Assembly: GCA_036417435.1 (NCBI GenBank)
Contig: CM070900.1
Span: forward strand, 118,994,315 to 119,058,314
Source: Inia geoffrensis
Taxonomy: Eukaryota > Chordata > Mammalia > Artiodactyla > Iniidae
Direction: 5' to 3'
Length of the DNA: 64,000 nt
Shown: positions 11,640-24,529 of the stretch, one piece after another
Numbering within the stretch: the stretch's first letter is position 1
Layout of the letters: each line of letters begins with the position of its first letter
Made by a program: the position numbers and the translations under genes
The notes under the pieces: generated by a model
Databases searched by the model: none
What the model saw: only the letters and a program-made list of their open reading frames with translations
What the model was told of the DNA's origin: nothing

Positions 11640-12465
11640 CATTTAAGCCAACATTATATTCAGTGACCTTTAACTACAAAACATTTTAAGAATTTGACCA
11701 TTTCTCAAGACCTTCACCACTACCATCTTGGTAAATAAACCATCATTTCTTGCCTGAATAATTGCCAAAACCTCCTTACTGGTCTCTCCACCTCTGCCCT
11801 TCCCCCATTTAGCCTATTTCCCACAAAACAGAGAGAGTCATCCCTGAATTTTTTAAACATAATTTATTACATGCTACCTCTATTAAAAATCTTCAACTAT
11901 TTCAATCTTACTCAGATTAAAACTTAAATTTCTTACAAGTTATGTATCTCTAAATGACCTTTCACAAATCTAGAATTCATTTCATGCCAGTGGTCCATCT
12001 CTTTTCTCCAAAGTCACCAGGATTCCTTGCTGACCATCTAACATCCCAATCCCACTCCTGCCTCAGAAACTTTCACACCTTGTTCTTTCTGCCTTGATTG
12101 CTTTCTCTAAAACCTTGGCACTTGCTATCTCACTTACCCTGCTTTTTTTTTTCCATTTTGCAGGTAGCATCTTATTTCAATACCTCTTAAAATCTGAACA
12201 CAATCAACTAAAACTTCATTATTATTTTGTTCACCACCAAAAAGGAAAAAAGCCTTCTATTATAAATGTAAAAGCCACTGATTATAATAATATTTTTAAT
12301 GTAAAAATATTGTTTGCTTTTTATTGTTTGTCCCTTCCATAAGCATGCATGCTTCATGAAGGGCAGGGACTTTGTTTTGTTTTGCTATAGTATCTCTAGT
12401 ATCTATAAATAGTGCTTATCATGTAATAAGCACCCAGTGAATGTTTTTGATTGGATGCATCAAAT
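11640..12465 (+). repeat. L2 LINE fragment
   Basis: GAATAATTGCCAAAACCTCC, TTACTGGTCTCTCC and CCTCAGAAACTTTCACACC are degraded forms of the L2 3' region. The last part, GAAGGGCAGGGACTTTGTTT followed by AGCACCCAGTGAATGTTTTTG, is the typical L2 3' end. A diverged stretch at about 12160-12340 separates the two recognisable blocks. All coding potential is gone. Confidence 0.7.
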
Positions 12466-14990
12466 GTCTGCCAAGATGATTTGCTCCCTCCTTTATATAC
12501 CTATTGAGTAAAAGATTCTTAAGGGAATAAAAGAGCATGCTTTTGCAGCAAAAACTAATTTATAAGCAAATGAGATTTTTAAAATAGATTTGAAGCCATT
12601 GGCTTTAATAAAGACTTAGAGAAAAAGACAAGATTGTTGCATTGGCTCAGGGCTTAATCAAGCAGTGAAAACTAGAAACTGAGTAAGCCCTTGTTTTTAC
12701 AGACATATTACGATCCTTCGCAGATTGCTTTGGCTTTATATTACTTTCACTCTCTTGGTGGGCAGGGAGAGTACCAATAGCATCTACTGTTGCATAGGTG
12801 AGCACCCACTCATGTCTACCCTTCACTGTCATTGACAAAGTGGTATTGTGTCACACTACTTCAAAAGAAAAAATAATAACAGAAAGATTGGTGGGATAAG
12901 CTGTAGACCCCATTGTTGCTGCAGTGCTCAAGGCCCTAATATTCATCTACCTCCTCTAGCATCCATTCTAAACTCCTCTTTCTAGGTTATCACTTCTGTT
13001 GGTGTAGGTACTTGCCCAGTAGGAAACCAAAGCTTTCATTCCTGAGGAATTTGAACTCATTGTTTCTGTGAAAATGTTCTTTCTTTAAGAGCTTTGGTAA
13101 AGTTCTTGTCTTGTATTAGGTTGTGGTTGCTGCAATTACACATTCATAATTAACACAAGACAGTGAAGCACCAAGAAGTGCCCCAGTGAATACTCTGTGC
13201 TCTAGACTTAACGTTCTCATTATATCACAATGATCAGATCTACTTAGGATGATCAGGATCTGTTATTTTTCAAGTATAGTAGCTAATTTATTTGCCTAGC
13301 ACAGGAATCCTGAATTATTCAGGTGGCACCTGTAGGTGTGCTTTAGGTGTACTAAACCCTAGCTGTGTCCCTTCAAGGCAGATTTCCACCCCTCCAGTAA
13401 ACATTTGACTTCTAATCCTTCAGTCTAAAGTTGTAGGGATGGGAAGCACAAGCCTCTAAGAGTGTCATCAGGAGTGATGGAGAGAGAGACCATTCCTACT
13501 TCCACCCTTTGTTCCCTGAATCTGTGCATTCTGCCTACTGGGATCACTGCATTATTTGATGGCTATTAATGCAAAGTATATACCATATATAGAACCACAG
13601 ACTGGCAGAGGTTCATCCCTAAGCTGGAACATCAGCTGCATCAAAGAAATAATTCTAACACTTTGTCAGGAGAGCAGTTTCCAGGTGATTTGGTATATGA
13701 TTTGACCTAAAGATATTTTAATTATGTATCACATGTCACACATCCTTTGTCAAAAGGTGAATCTTTTGGTCTAAGGTGATGTTATATGTGATAACATATC
13801 AGTAAATCAGATACTCTGTGAGCATGAAGTAGTGGTTCTGGTCAAGGACCTGTTATTGGTTAATATCAATATCTGGAATATGTATTGATCTGCATAAGGA
13901 CATGATGCTTCCTCTCTAGTTAGAAATGATCCAATTTAATCACCTTGCCCAAAGTGGCAGCATGGTCTCCTCAAGTTTGGGCCACATGGTTCAGTATTTG
14001 TGTCTGACTTTTTATTAAGCAGCAGCAATCGATAGATCAGTCTTGGTGACTGGGAGTCAAGCCTGTTGCGCCTGTGCAGACCCTACATCCTGTCTTCAGA
14101 TTACTTTAGCCATGGATTCATTATGTTCCCACTAGGGTGAATGAAAATAGAGAATGGTTAGCATCCACTGAACAAGTCATTCTCTACTTTTGGTTGTTTA
14201 TTATCTTTTATGTGAAGGATGCTTTCTGGTGGGTATTAATGTGAGAGATGATGACTTCACATATTTTGTACCCATTCTCACGAATGCTTCCACCTTGTAT
14301 CCAATATTCCAATTCCAACCAATATTTCCCAGGATTCTATGTATATTCCTATACAAGGCCATACCTTCTCCACACAAAATTGATACCTGGAATACTGCTT
14401 GAATATTTGTTCACTGGAGTAATTTTCTTTAACCACTGTCTTTAAGACCACACTTGTTTTATGGTAGACTTCAATTACTGTTTTACTAACATATTGACCT
14501 GAATCATCCCTGGACAAGGCCCTCATATTTTCCTCTCTGTCAACTGGTGATAGCAATCATCTCCACCCTAAACAAAGTTATAGATGTGAACTTAGGGAGA
14601 GATGTCCAGTTAGGGAATAGAAGTAAATGACAAGAGACAAAGAGTTCTAGACCTCCTCTTGAGTTCTTTATATCTTATTAGGCCTGGATTCAAATTTATC
14701 AATCCTATTTTATGATACGGTAGATCAGACAGTATCTACTTCATGATTTATATCTCTGGTGATATAAACACTTGATGTAACATAGTTAGGCTTTTCAGTA
14801 CTTATTGTGCTTCCTTGTGCCTTGCACTGAGATTCTCCTATCAGGGATTTCCAGAGGCTCAACATACTAGACTTGAATTTTACTATGCTAGATGAAGATT
14901 TCACTCATATTTACCATCTTCTCATCTACCCTGCCACCACATAAACGTTACTTTTTTAAATTTGTGTAACATGGGTAAATCTATATTTGT
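12466..14990. other. Unresolved old sequence, possibly ancient repeat
   Basis: This 2.5 kb has more even base composition than its neighbours and a texture suggestive of an old interspersed element (for example around 13300-14120). I could not align it to a family or find a long frame on either strand. I assign no function. Confidence 0.3.
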
Positions 14991-17205
14991 TAAGATTGTT
15001 CCCATAGCCAGTATCACTTGATTCTTCTTTTTCCTGCTTTCTACTTTCCAACTTCTATCAACTTTATGTTTACAATTTGTGGCCTAAATCATTAGTATTT
15101 TTATTCTGTGTTATTAGTATGTAAAGGGTGTTCAGTGCAGTCAATTTGTGCATTTTATATTTTATCCTCTAAGCTCAGAATGTTATACTCTTTGATTCAT
15201 TCAAAAGATATTATTTTTAGTGCAAAAGTGGAATGGATTTTCCATTACTCATTGCCTGGATTTTACCATATTATCTATTTCCATGGAGCTGGATAGTAGA
15301 GGAAAGAACATTTACATTTGGGGGAAGAGGTAAACCAGAATTGTTACTCTGCAAATGTGTTATTTTGTATAAATTATAATATTTTTGTTTTCAGTTTTCA
15401 CACTTCTAAAATGAAGTTCGGTTAAGAGGATCTCTAATTGTTTCCAGTTCTAAAATTATATGACTTTAAATCAAATTAAGCTGTTAAATCTAATTTTATA
15501 TTATTCTAGTTAGCTTCTAGCTAATTAATCACATTGTTTTCAATCATTCAGAAGTCCAAATATATTAACAAAATAAATTATATATTGAATATGCTTATCT
15601 GTTTTTAACAATTTTTATTGCGCTATAAATTACCTAGATTATCCTTATCTTTACAGATAATTCTAGAACTATGGAATATTTTGCTGTATTCAGTCTAAGT
15701 AACAGGACATCTTATACTACAACCTAAATTTGGCTCAGAGACCTACCTTGCTCTTTTAAGCCTTGTGAGGCACCTGATAGTTAAACTGAGCAGTACTCCT
15801 GAGTTGTATGCTAGATCTAAAATATGTAGAGGCCTTCCAAGCACTATGCTACCTTTTGAGTGGAGAAAGTGTAGGATGTCATGACTTGTCCTTTTTTTTG
15901 AATGGGATATTCCTGTATACCCCCAGGACACAAACCTTGGATGTCTAAAACCTTCACTAAAGTGACAGGTGTCTGAATCATTAGGGGTTTAATCTCCCAC
16001 CTCTGAAATGCATATATCTTAGCAGAGAGTCCAGAACAGTTACCACTTCTCACTCAATTCTAACTATCATATCACCAACAGAATCAGCTTAATAGTAAAA
16101 ATAGTAATCCTGATCTTAAAATTTTATTCCATTTAAAAATGATGAGTTTATATTAAGTGAAAAAATTTTCCAGTTTATTTAAAAATTTGTTTTCTTTAGT
16201 GGAAACATTCTATCTCAGAGAAATGGTTCTTATTTGGTGATGGATTATTTTTTATTTTACCCCTTCAAATGTCTTATAGGAACTAAGTTTATGGATATGC
16301 CTTCAATATAACCTTTGTTCCTAAAGACAGTTTGCTGTGCAAATGAGTTTGCAGATGCATGATGAGAAACTCTTGCCTATACCGAATACAAATCTAATCT
16401 CGGTACAAATGGCAGCTGAGGCCATTATGTTGATAAAGCTTCTCATTATTTAAAGCACAGTTTCTTTGTCCTGTGAATTTTTTGACATACCATATTTGGT
16501 AACTATTCTCATCCATCTTCATCTACACAATTCACTGAAGCAGTAAGCATAGGGTACTGACTTCTCATTATGGTGGTAAACTTTATCTATGATGAATAAC
16601 TCATCCCCCCAATTATATATTAATTATAGCTATATTTTATGACTATAGATACATATTATCCTGCCAATAAAATGCAAATTTAGATCTTTGCAAATACTAA
16701 TTTGTACCATGCTGATTAGAGATAAAAATGATAGGAAATAAAACAAGGAGGGCAGATGATTTTGTGCTATAACTAGAGAAGATTTGAAGGTTAGAGTTAG
16801 GTTTAGCTGTATGTAACAAAGACTCCAGATGTTAGTGGGTTAACCAAGATCAAAGATTGCTTCTTTTTGTAGTAAAAATCTGGAGATGATATTCCCACGT
16901 TTAGGGTGACAAAGCTGTTACACATAATTCTCAGGGTTACAGATTCCAGGATTCTGGTCTTACATATGAAGGGTATGGCTCTCATTTTCAAATGACATCC
17001 AAGATATATGTTCATCTATAAAATCTAAATTCTCGAGAGAATGGAGGAGAGGTTGGGATGGACAAAGGATTCATACAAACTGTCCTATAAGGAAATTTCC
17101 CAGGAGCTTTCATATAGACATTTTAAAATTATACCTCATTAACCAGAACTTCATCGTGTACCTATACTTAGTCACTGAGGAGTCAGGAAAATTTAGCTTT
17201 ATTTA
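14991..17205. other. Unassigned non-coding sequence
   Basis: AT-rich, with no gene recognised. The short frames near 15743-16053 on the minus strand overlap one another and show no domain. Confidence 0.4.
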
Positions 17206-17207
17206 TG

Positions 17208-17306
17208 TGCTCCACAGCATGTGGGATCTTCCTGGACCATGGCTCGAACCTGTGTCCCCTGCATTGGCAGGTGGATTCTTAGCCACTGCACCACCAGGGA
17301 AGTCCC
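17208..17306 (-). mobile_element. Truncated CHR-type SINE head
   Basis: The reverse complement gives GGGACTTCCCTGGTGGTGCA, then the A box region, GGTTCGAGCC (a well-preserved B box) and GGAAGATCCCACATGC. Only the tRNA-derived head is present (about 100 bp); the SINE body and A tail are missing. No target duplication was found. Confidence 0.85.
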
Positions 17307-17988
17307 TGAAATTTCTAACTACAATTTTACTTCAGATATTCTAATCTCTATCTTGATTGAAGCACATGAAAATTCTCAAATAAGTAAATTATCTATTTAA
17401 CTCTGAATAATTACATGGGTTCTTTTCTGATTAGCTATCTTTATAGAGGTATAGAGTGAAAAGAAATGCTATGAATAAATTAGCATTCCTTCTTATATTT
17501 CATAAAAAGAATACACCCCTTTAATTTTCTGTGTGATAGAAGCAGATATAACCTGTAGGGAATGAAATAAACAAGAGTCTTTCTTTTAAATAGGATTCCC
17601 GATGTTGACCTAGGATACCTCACTATTTGGTGGTGTTGAAGAAATAAGGCCATTATTCAATGGTGAAACTAGGAAAGGATGTATAACTTACCTCTTTATA
17701 GCATATTGGAAATCATATGGTTTTGGAAAATTAAAACCTGACATTTCATGAATACAAAATCCTGTTACATGTGAACAAGAGGCACAAAGCAAATGATTTA
17801 TGGTCCAGGCTAGAACATCTGCATTATCAGATTAACTTTCTAATACTAAGGTCTCAGGCTTTAGAATCATATTACTTACTTATACATTTTCACACACATC
17901 ACCACCACCACCCCACAGAAGAAATCTTTCACTTGTTTTCTAAATTATTTTCCCTCAAAGCACATAATAAAATGAGTATATACTTATC
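17307..17988. other. Unassigned non-coding sequence
   Basis: No gene or named repeat. A short ACCACCACCACC patch lies at about 17900. Confidence 0.4.
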
Positions 17989-17990
17989 TA

Positions 17991-18216
17991 CAGTTGACCC
18001 TGAAACAATGGTTAGGGTCATGGGGTTAGGGACACTGACTCCTGCACAGTCTAAAATCCATGTACAACTTTACAGTTGGCCCTCCATATCCCTGGTTCCT
18101 CATCCATGGTTCAAACAACCACAGACCATGTAATATGGTAGTTTGTATTTATTGAAAAAAATTCATGTATAAGTGGATCCACCCAGTTCAAACCCATGTT
18201 TTTCAAGGGTCAACTG
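17991..18216 (+). mobile_element. MER2-like non-autonomous DNA transposon with TA duplication
   Basis: The left end CAGTTGACCCTGAAACAA and the right end TTTTTCAAGGGTCAACTG form terminal inverted repeats. TA dinucleotides at 17989-17990 and 18217-18218 are the expected target duplication of pogo/Tigger-type elements. The interior has CAGTTGGCCCTCCATATCCC and AAGTGGATCCACCC, as in the MER2/Tigger family. At 226 bp it has no coding capacity and would have needed a transposase in trans. Confidence 0.85.
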
Positions 18217-18524
18217 TAATAAACCCTCAAATCAAAAGGCAGAGATTTTCAGACTGGATGAGAAACAAAAGACACACTTTCAAAGACAAATAGGTTGAAA
18301 GTTAAAAGATGGAAAAAAGCATACTGTGAAATAGTAACCTTATGAGAGGTAGAGTAGCTTACTAATATTTGATAAAATAGACTTTAAGATAATAAATATT
18401 ATGGTGGACAAAGAAGGAAATATTCTAAATATAACAGGGTCAACTCATTAGGAATACATAGCAATTATGTATCCACGCTTAAAAACCAAATCTGAACCAA
18501 AGAATGGGTCTTTTGACCCACATT
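18217..18524. other. Unassigned non-coding sequence
   Basis: AT-rich spacer of about 300 bases. No gene or repeat recognised. Confidence 0.4.
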
Positions 18525-19030
18525 GTATTAGGATTCTGTGGTAAAACAAAACCAATAGGGTATACAGAGATGTATATGAAAGGAGATTTATTATAGGAAT
18601 TGACTCACCTGGTTATGGAGGCTCAGAAGTCCCACGACTTGCCCTAAGCAAGCTGAAGAACCAGGAAAGCCAGTGGTGTGACTCAGAGTTCAAAGGCCTG
18701 AGAATCTTAGGGCTGATGAGATAAGTCCCAATCTGCGTCTGAATGCTTGAGAACCAGGAGTGCTAATGTCCAAGGGCAGAAGAAGAAAGATATGTCTCAG
18801 CCCAGGCAGAGAGAGTGAATTCACCCCTACTCCTTTTTATTCTATTCAGGCTCTCAACAGATTGGATGATGCCCACTCACATTGGTAAAAGTTGATCTTT
18901 ACTTAGCCAACTGATTCAAATGCCACCTTCTTCCAGATACTATCTCACAGACATACCCAGAAATAATAGTTTACCAGCTATCTGGCTATCCCGTATCCCA
19001 GTCAGGTTGCCACATAAAATTAGCCATCAC
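18525..19030. repeat. Old mammalian interspersed repeat (L1M-type 3' region likely)
   Basis: AAACCAATAGGGTATACAGA, GGAGATTTATTATAGGAATT, GAGGCTCAGAAGTCCCACGA, TTCTATTCAGGCTCTCAACA and CCACATAAAATTAGCCATCA follow the order of a very common ancient mammalian repeat that I associate with old L1M 3'UTRs. The family name and orientation need a RepeatMasker check. Confidence 0.6.
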
Positions 19031-19289
19031 ATACACCTAGTCTAACATTTATCTTGCGCACTTCTACTCTACTGTAGTTTTGTCTTCATCCTTGAATTTG
19101 CAGCTTGTTTTTTGTCTACACAGAAATGATGTAGTCCAAGAAAACCATAATTCCCAACAACCATTGCTACTGAGGGCCTTTTCATCTGGAGGGGCAACTA
19201 AAGTGCTTTTTATTAGACGGTATAACTTCTGTATAAATTTTACCTCTACCAGTTTCCCTAATTGTAACACATTAAAGTGATATTTAATG

Positions 19290-19492
19290 TTTTAGTGCAT
19301 ATTTACTATGTGATTCAACTGTATTAAGGGTCTTACATATATTACATTTCATATATGTTATATAGATATGATACAATTATCCTTATTTACTAGAGATGGA
19401 TCTGAGTTTCAGATAGATTAAATAACATACTCACTATTTAATAGTCAGCTTGTAGTAAAGTCAGTATTTGAACCAAGGTTGAGATTACACAC
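19290..19492 (-). repeat. MIR SINE
   Basis: Reading on the plus strand: TTACTATGTGATTC, AAGGGTCTTACATATATTAC, ATTATCCTTATTTACTAGAGATGG, then AATAACATACTCAC and GTATTTGAACCAAGG. This is the antisense order of the MIR core and tRNA-derived head. Confidence 0.75.
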
Positions 19493-19494
19493 TA

Positions 19495-20095
19495 CAGTAG
19501 TTTTCTCTGATCTATAAATATTATCACAAACTTAAGCAGCATAAAATAAAACCCATATATTAGCTCAGAACCCATATATGGTTCTATAGCTCAGAAGTCT
19601 AGATCCATTTGATGGGATTCTATGCTTAGGGTCTCACACAGCTGAAACCAAGATATCAGGATAAAATCAGCTGGACTCTTATCTGATGGCTATGGGAAAT
19701 AATCCACTTCTAAGCTCATTCAAGTTGTTAGCAGATTTCAGTTCTTGTAGTTAGAGGATGGAGGGTCCTGTTTCTTTGATAACTATCAACTGAGGGGTGC
19801 AGCTGCTCTTAAAGTGATCTATATATTCTTTCTCATATGTCTCTCTCCATCTTCAAACCAGATGGCAAAACAAGTAAGTCCTTCTCACTTTTCAAGTCTC
19901 TTTGACTGCCTCTTCTGTTAACAGCCAGAGAAATCTTTCTCATTTTAAGGGCTAATGTGAAAATATTAGGCCTATTGGATAATGTTCCTGTCTTAAGGTC
20001 AACGCCACCATATAACCTAATATGATCATAGGATGTTGCCCATTAATTCACAACTCTGGCACTAAGCTCCCTGTCAGCTTTGGTTTTATTTATGG
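19495..20095. repeat. Old L1M-type 3' region remnant
   Basis: TTAGGGTCTCACACAGCTGA, AGGATGGAGGGTCCTGTTTC, CTCTCTCCATCTTCAAACCA, GGCCTATTGGATAATGTTCC and TCTTAAGGTCAACGCC follow the order of a common old L1M 3'UTR-type repeat. Boundaries and orientation were not resolved. Confidence 0.55.
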
Positions 20096-20404
20096 TTGAA
20101 GCTTTCAGCTTTTTTTCTGTCTTGATTGGTATTTAGGAAGACAGCTAGAAAGAACACATTAAAGGTCATTAGCCAGGCACTCTTTTAAATTGGAAATATG
20201 AATTTTACAATGCCCTTAGAACGAAGGTCGTTAATCACCAGCTTGAAAGTATGTAATGGTATGTAATAAGTACCCAGCAAAGCATATTTAATACAAACCA
20301 CAGTAAGGGATATTGTTGTGAAATTTCAGGAAATTCAAAATATAGAGATGATATAAACATTTAAAATTAATTATTTATTTAATATAAACATTCAGAAGAC
20401 AATA

Positions 20405-20489
20405 AACAGAGAAGAAAGGAAGGAGAGAAGGAAGGAAGGAAGGGAGGAAGGACAGAAGGAAGGAAAGGAAGTAGGAGAGAAAGAAAAGT
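20405..20489. repeat. (GGAA)n polypurine microsatellite
   Basis: Imperfect GAAGGAAG/GGAA units without pyrimidines over about 80 bases. The minus-strand frame across it (Leu/Pro/Ser rich) is a translation of the repeat. Confidence 0.9.
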
Positions 20490-22309
20490 AAATTCTATAG
20501 TAAACAATAATTTAGAATGTCCTGGGCTTTTCAGTAATAGTGCTGATACTATTTGACAATTGACTGTCCTTATTTTGAAATAAATTACTTTTAATGTAGA
20601 AATCAATACCTAGCTAAATAATCTACCAAGTAATAAAGATATTTTCAGATCTGCTAGAATTCTGGTAATTTATCTTCCTTATATATTTTTCTTAGAAGTA
20701 GTTTGAGGAGGTTTTTCCAGCAATATAACCGAATACACCAAAACTAGAAGCAACTGAAGTTTATAAAACAGCAACTCTGATTCAGGAGAGCAGTATAGGA
20801 AAGTATCAGGAGAAATGTGCTTCAGGCCTAGGGAGTAAGAAACCCCAGCCCCAAATGAAGATGAAAACCTCCAGGATGCAGGCCTCCAAGTTAAAAAAAA
20901 AGAAGCAGATTCACTAGGTGTTCTGGTGTTATTTAATTTTGACACATAATTAATTTTAAAAAGATATGGCAATAAGATAAAAACAGACAGGAGGAAAAAA
21001 AAACCCTGTAATTATAATATAATTGGTTATTCAGAGGACCAAATTTAAATAATCATAATAATGTGAAGTCATTTTATATTAGTTTGAATAAAATTTGTGC
21101 CATAACCTTATCAGAAGTGTGGATAAAAAAGGAGCTTGGAGTACAAAATTGAGATTAAATCAGCCTCTAGGGTAGCAAAAAATAAGTGAATAATTTCTCA
21201 AATTAACACATCAAAAATATGTAATAGTGAGGGAAGTTAAAAAATGACTAAAGTTATTTGGAATGGCTGCTTCTGGTGAGGGAGAATCGGTGGTGGTGGA
21301 GAATGAATTACTATTATTTGTAATGAGTGTTTTATCATCACTTGATATAAAACAAAAACAACACACACAAAAAGAACAAATCTCTTCTGATATAATTTGC
21401 TTTGAAAAACAAGAAATATTAAAAACTCACATATTTCATAAATTTTAAAGGCTCACAGTTAGAGTCCTAACTTTATATTGGCTCAAATGTAGTGTTTACT
21501 TGATGTATATAGTTCTATCCCTAGCTGATGTATAAACTTATGAGGTTACTTAGGCTCTGAGCACTGGGGTTTTGTTATCTACAGAGTGGGGAATAATGAG
21601 AATGCTTATCTCAAAGGATGGTATTTGAGAAAAAAAAGATAGTATAATCTCGAATATGGTACACCTTGTGAAAGAAAACTAAAATCTAATAGAATATATT
21701 TGAGTGCTATCCAAATATATCACTCTCTTTATTTGTATATATTACTAATATTATTTTGAAGATATATATTTTAAAATATATATCAATTTTAAAAAGATGT
21801 AATTTTTTGATTATTTTTATTTTTGCCTTGACAGATTTTCATCCATATCACCTTGAACTTTTAATGATCATCGTAAATTCCTACTTATTTTTCCTATTCT
21901 TCATTATTATTATGTGACCATAATTTCCTACATCTCATCAAATATTTGTTTTCTTTTCAACTAATTTATTTTCCTTTAGTCTTACTATTAACTGACAAGC
22001 AACTTATAACAAAGAAGGCCTTCACAATAAAATTACAGTACTTTAGTCTAGATTATGTAATAAACAAGTATTTTTATCATTCATTACAAAGGAATAATAT
22101 ATTTCTCTCACATTTGATTTTAAATCTAATTTATTTGATTTCTAACGACTACTCAAATATTTTTGTCCTTGTTTTTAAAATACTCTTTTATACTGTTTTA
22201 AAATACATATTTAATATGTAGTAACTTCTCTGATCTGTTTTAAACTAATACGTAAAATAGTCAATAATCATCCACAGGTGAATTATTTCAAATAACTAGC
22301 ATTATATAT
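20490..22309. other. AT-rich sequence, nothing recognised
   Basis: No gene or named repeat. Contains a 24 bp perfect palindrome at 21761-21784 (see findings). Confidence 0.45.
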
Positions 22310-22327
22310 ATAAAATGTTCTTCCTAT

Positions 22328-22643
22328 GGGACTTCCCTGGTGGTGCAGTGGTTAAGGATCAGCCTGCTAATTCAGGGGACACAGGTTTGACCCCTGGTCA
22401 GGGAAGATCCCACATGCTGCAGAGCACCTAAGCCCGTGCACCACAGCTACTGAAACCCGTGCGCCTTAGAGCCTGCACATTGCAACTACTGAGCCCGTGT
22501 GCTGCAACTACTGAAGCCCACGCACCTAGAGCCCGTGCTCCACAAGAGAAGCCACCACAGTGAGAAGCCTGCGAGCCACAACGAGGAGCAGTTCCTGCTC
22601 ACAGCAAGTAGAGAAAGCCCGTGTGCAGCCAAAAATTAAATAA
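22328..22643 (+). mobile_element. Long-form CHR-type SINE with target duplication
   Basis: The head GGGACTTCCCTGGTGGTGCA contains A and B box positions (GGTTTGACCCC). The body then repeats the motif GCAACTACTGA/GCCCGTGCNCC several times before an AAATTAAATAAATA tail. At about 316 bp it is longer than the other copies here (about 200 bp), which lack most of the internal ACTACTGAAGCCC-type units. A duplication of 18 bases with one mismatch flanks it (22310-22327 and 22644-22661). This looks like an older subfamily shared more widely among cetartiodactyls. Confidence 0.95.
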
Positions 22644-22661
22644 ATAAAATGTTCTTCTTAT

Positions 22662-24118
22662 AGTAAAGCATCAAAATTCTTATTGACTACTTTTCAAGGC
22701 AATGGTAATTTGGTAACTGTATCAGACTTACTAATATTTGAGTGTCACCTAAATTTACCTGCAATCAATCTAAGAATAGGGTAAGAAACACAGAAAAGTA
22801 AATGGTTTAAAATGCTGTATACATTATTATGTGTCTGTTTCTATTAAATCTGGGTAAAACCTGCAAAACTGTATATTATGGTTGCAGATAGCATCCATCA
22901 TAAATTGGTTTTATAAATTACACGTGTTTCTAAACTGGTATTTATTCTGAGTATAAAGTAAGTTTTGTTTGTTTATTATCTAATAGATAATTATTGTTTA
23001 ATAATTATCTAATTATTGAGTTTTATAATTAAATTTGATCAAAAGTAATATTTCTAGAGTCAAGGAAGTTTAGTTACTTTCCCAGTATTAGGGTATTTCC
23101 TTTTGATACAAAAATTAAACATGAAGTATTTGATTCATAGTTTTCTTATGACTTTGTGACATTACATCATCTTGAAACAATAAAATACATTGAATTGATA
23201 AACTATAACAAAATACTGCTGAATGTATATTTTTATGTCCATAATATACATTTATAAATTTGTAATGCACAATCAACATAAGTACAGGGAAAAGAGCCAA
23301 TAATTTTTAAGTCAAATTTTTTATTTGTATCATGTGAAGTTGAGAAGATATGCACTATGATTAAGCAATGCTTGTCAGGGTGGTACTCAAAATTTTTTCC
23401 CTATCTATAAAGTAACAGTATCTGAGAATAAAACTAGAGTTTTGTACGTACACACAGGTTTTACATTCTCCACCAAAATGGTGAACAAGAATTTAATTAC
23501 TTCCTATCAGAGAAATATCTATTAAGACATAAATATCTACTATCATGAAAGAACCCAAAACAATTCATTTTGGATGGATCACTGAACATGAGTCAAATAT
23601 CCAGCTTGCCTGAGCAGAAAAAGAAAGAAGATATGTCCTTGCCCTAAAAGTGAGATTCCATAGTTCACTACCACTATTCCCAAAGTATAGGCTCTATTAT
23701 ATTTTACACAGAAGAACTCATACTGATTTTCCCCTCAAGACTGTTTGTTCATATCATCTATAGTAACTGTCAAGATAAACTGAAAATTCCCAAACATATG
23801 ACATCTGAATACAATGGGAACTATACTTGTGCTAGCTATTTCAACATGTCATGTTATAAATTTTTTTACTCAAAAATAGAGTGTTTTACTGGTAGGAACG
23901 AGATAAATGTTTTCAAAGCCCTCTATGAAAATATTTTATTTTTTAGATTTGGCCTTCTTTTAATCATTTATTCATCAAATTACAGCATATGATAAAAGTT
24001 AAATACATGTGTCCTATAAGCAAAATCTGTGGATATGACATAGCTTTTAAATAATAAAAATGTAATTTTAATTAAAATACCTTTCTACTTACGTAGATAT
24101 TTGAAATTTGTAAAGTAT
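22662..24118. other. AT-rich sequence, nothing recognised
   Basis: No gene or named repeat. Contains a short AT hairpin at 22984-23011. Confidence 0.45.
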
Positions 24119-24167
24119 CAACATTCCTTTTTTTTTATTTTTTTATTTTATTTTTTTATTTTTTTTA

Positions 24168-24529
24168 ACATCTTTATTGGGGTAAAATTGCTCTACAATG
24201 GTGTGTCAGTTTCTACTTTATAACAAAGTGAATCAGTTATATATATACATACGTTCACATATTTCTTCCCTCTTGCATCTCCCTCCTTCCTTCCCTCCCT
24301 ATCCCACCCCTCCAGGCAGTCACAAAGCACCGAGCTGCTATCCCTGTGCCAAGCGGCTGCTTCCGACTAGCTATCTACCTTACGTTTGTTAGTATATATA
24401 TGTTCATGCACCTCCCTCGCCCTCTCATAGCTCACCCCTCCCCCTCCCCATATCCTCAAGTCCATTCTCCAGTAGGTCTGTGTCTTTATTCCTGCCTTAC
24501 CCCTAGGTTCTTCATAACATTTTTTTTTC
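24168..24529 (-). other. L1 3'UTR of the full-length element
   Basis: Runs from the ORF2 stop codon at 24530 to the A-rich tail. It includes the block whose plus strand reads CCCTATCCCACCCCTCC, which is a polypurine, G-rich run on the L1 sense strand. G-rich 3'UTR tracts are typical of mammalian L1s. The same block appears in the L1 3' ends at 3532, 31801 and, in sense orientation, near 39000-39060. Confidence 0.85.

Noticed and set aside
17771..18133. 120-codon plus-strand frame
   Set aside because: Its second half lies in the MER2-like transposon and its first half has no recognisable features.
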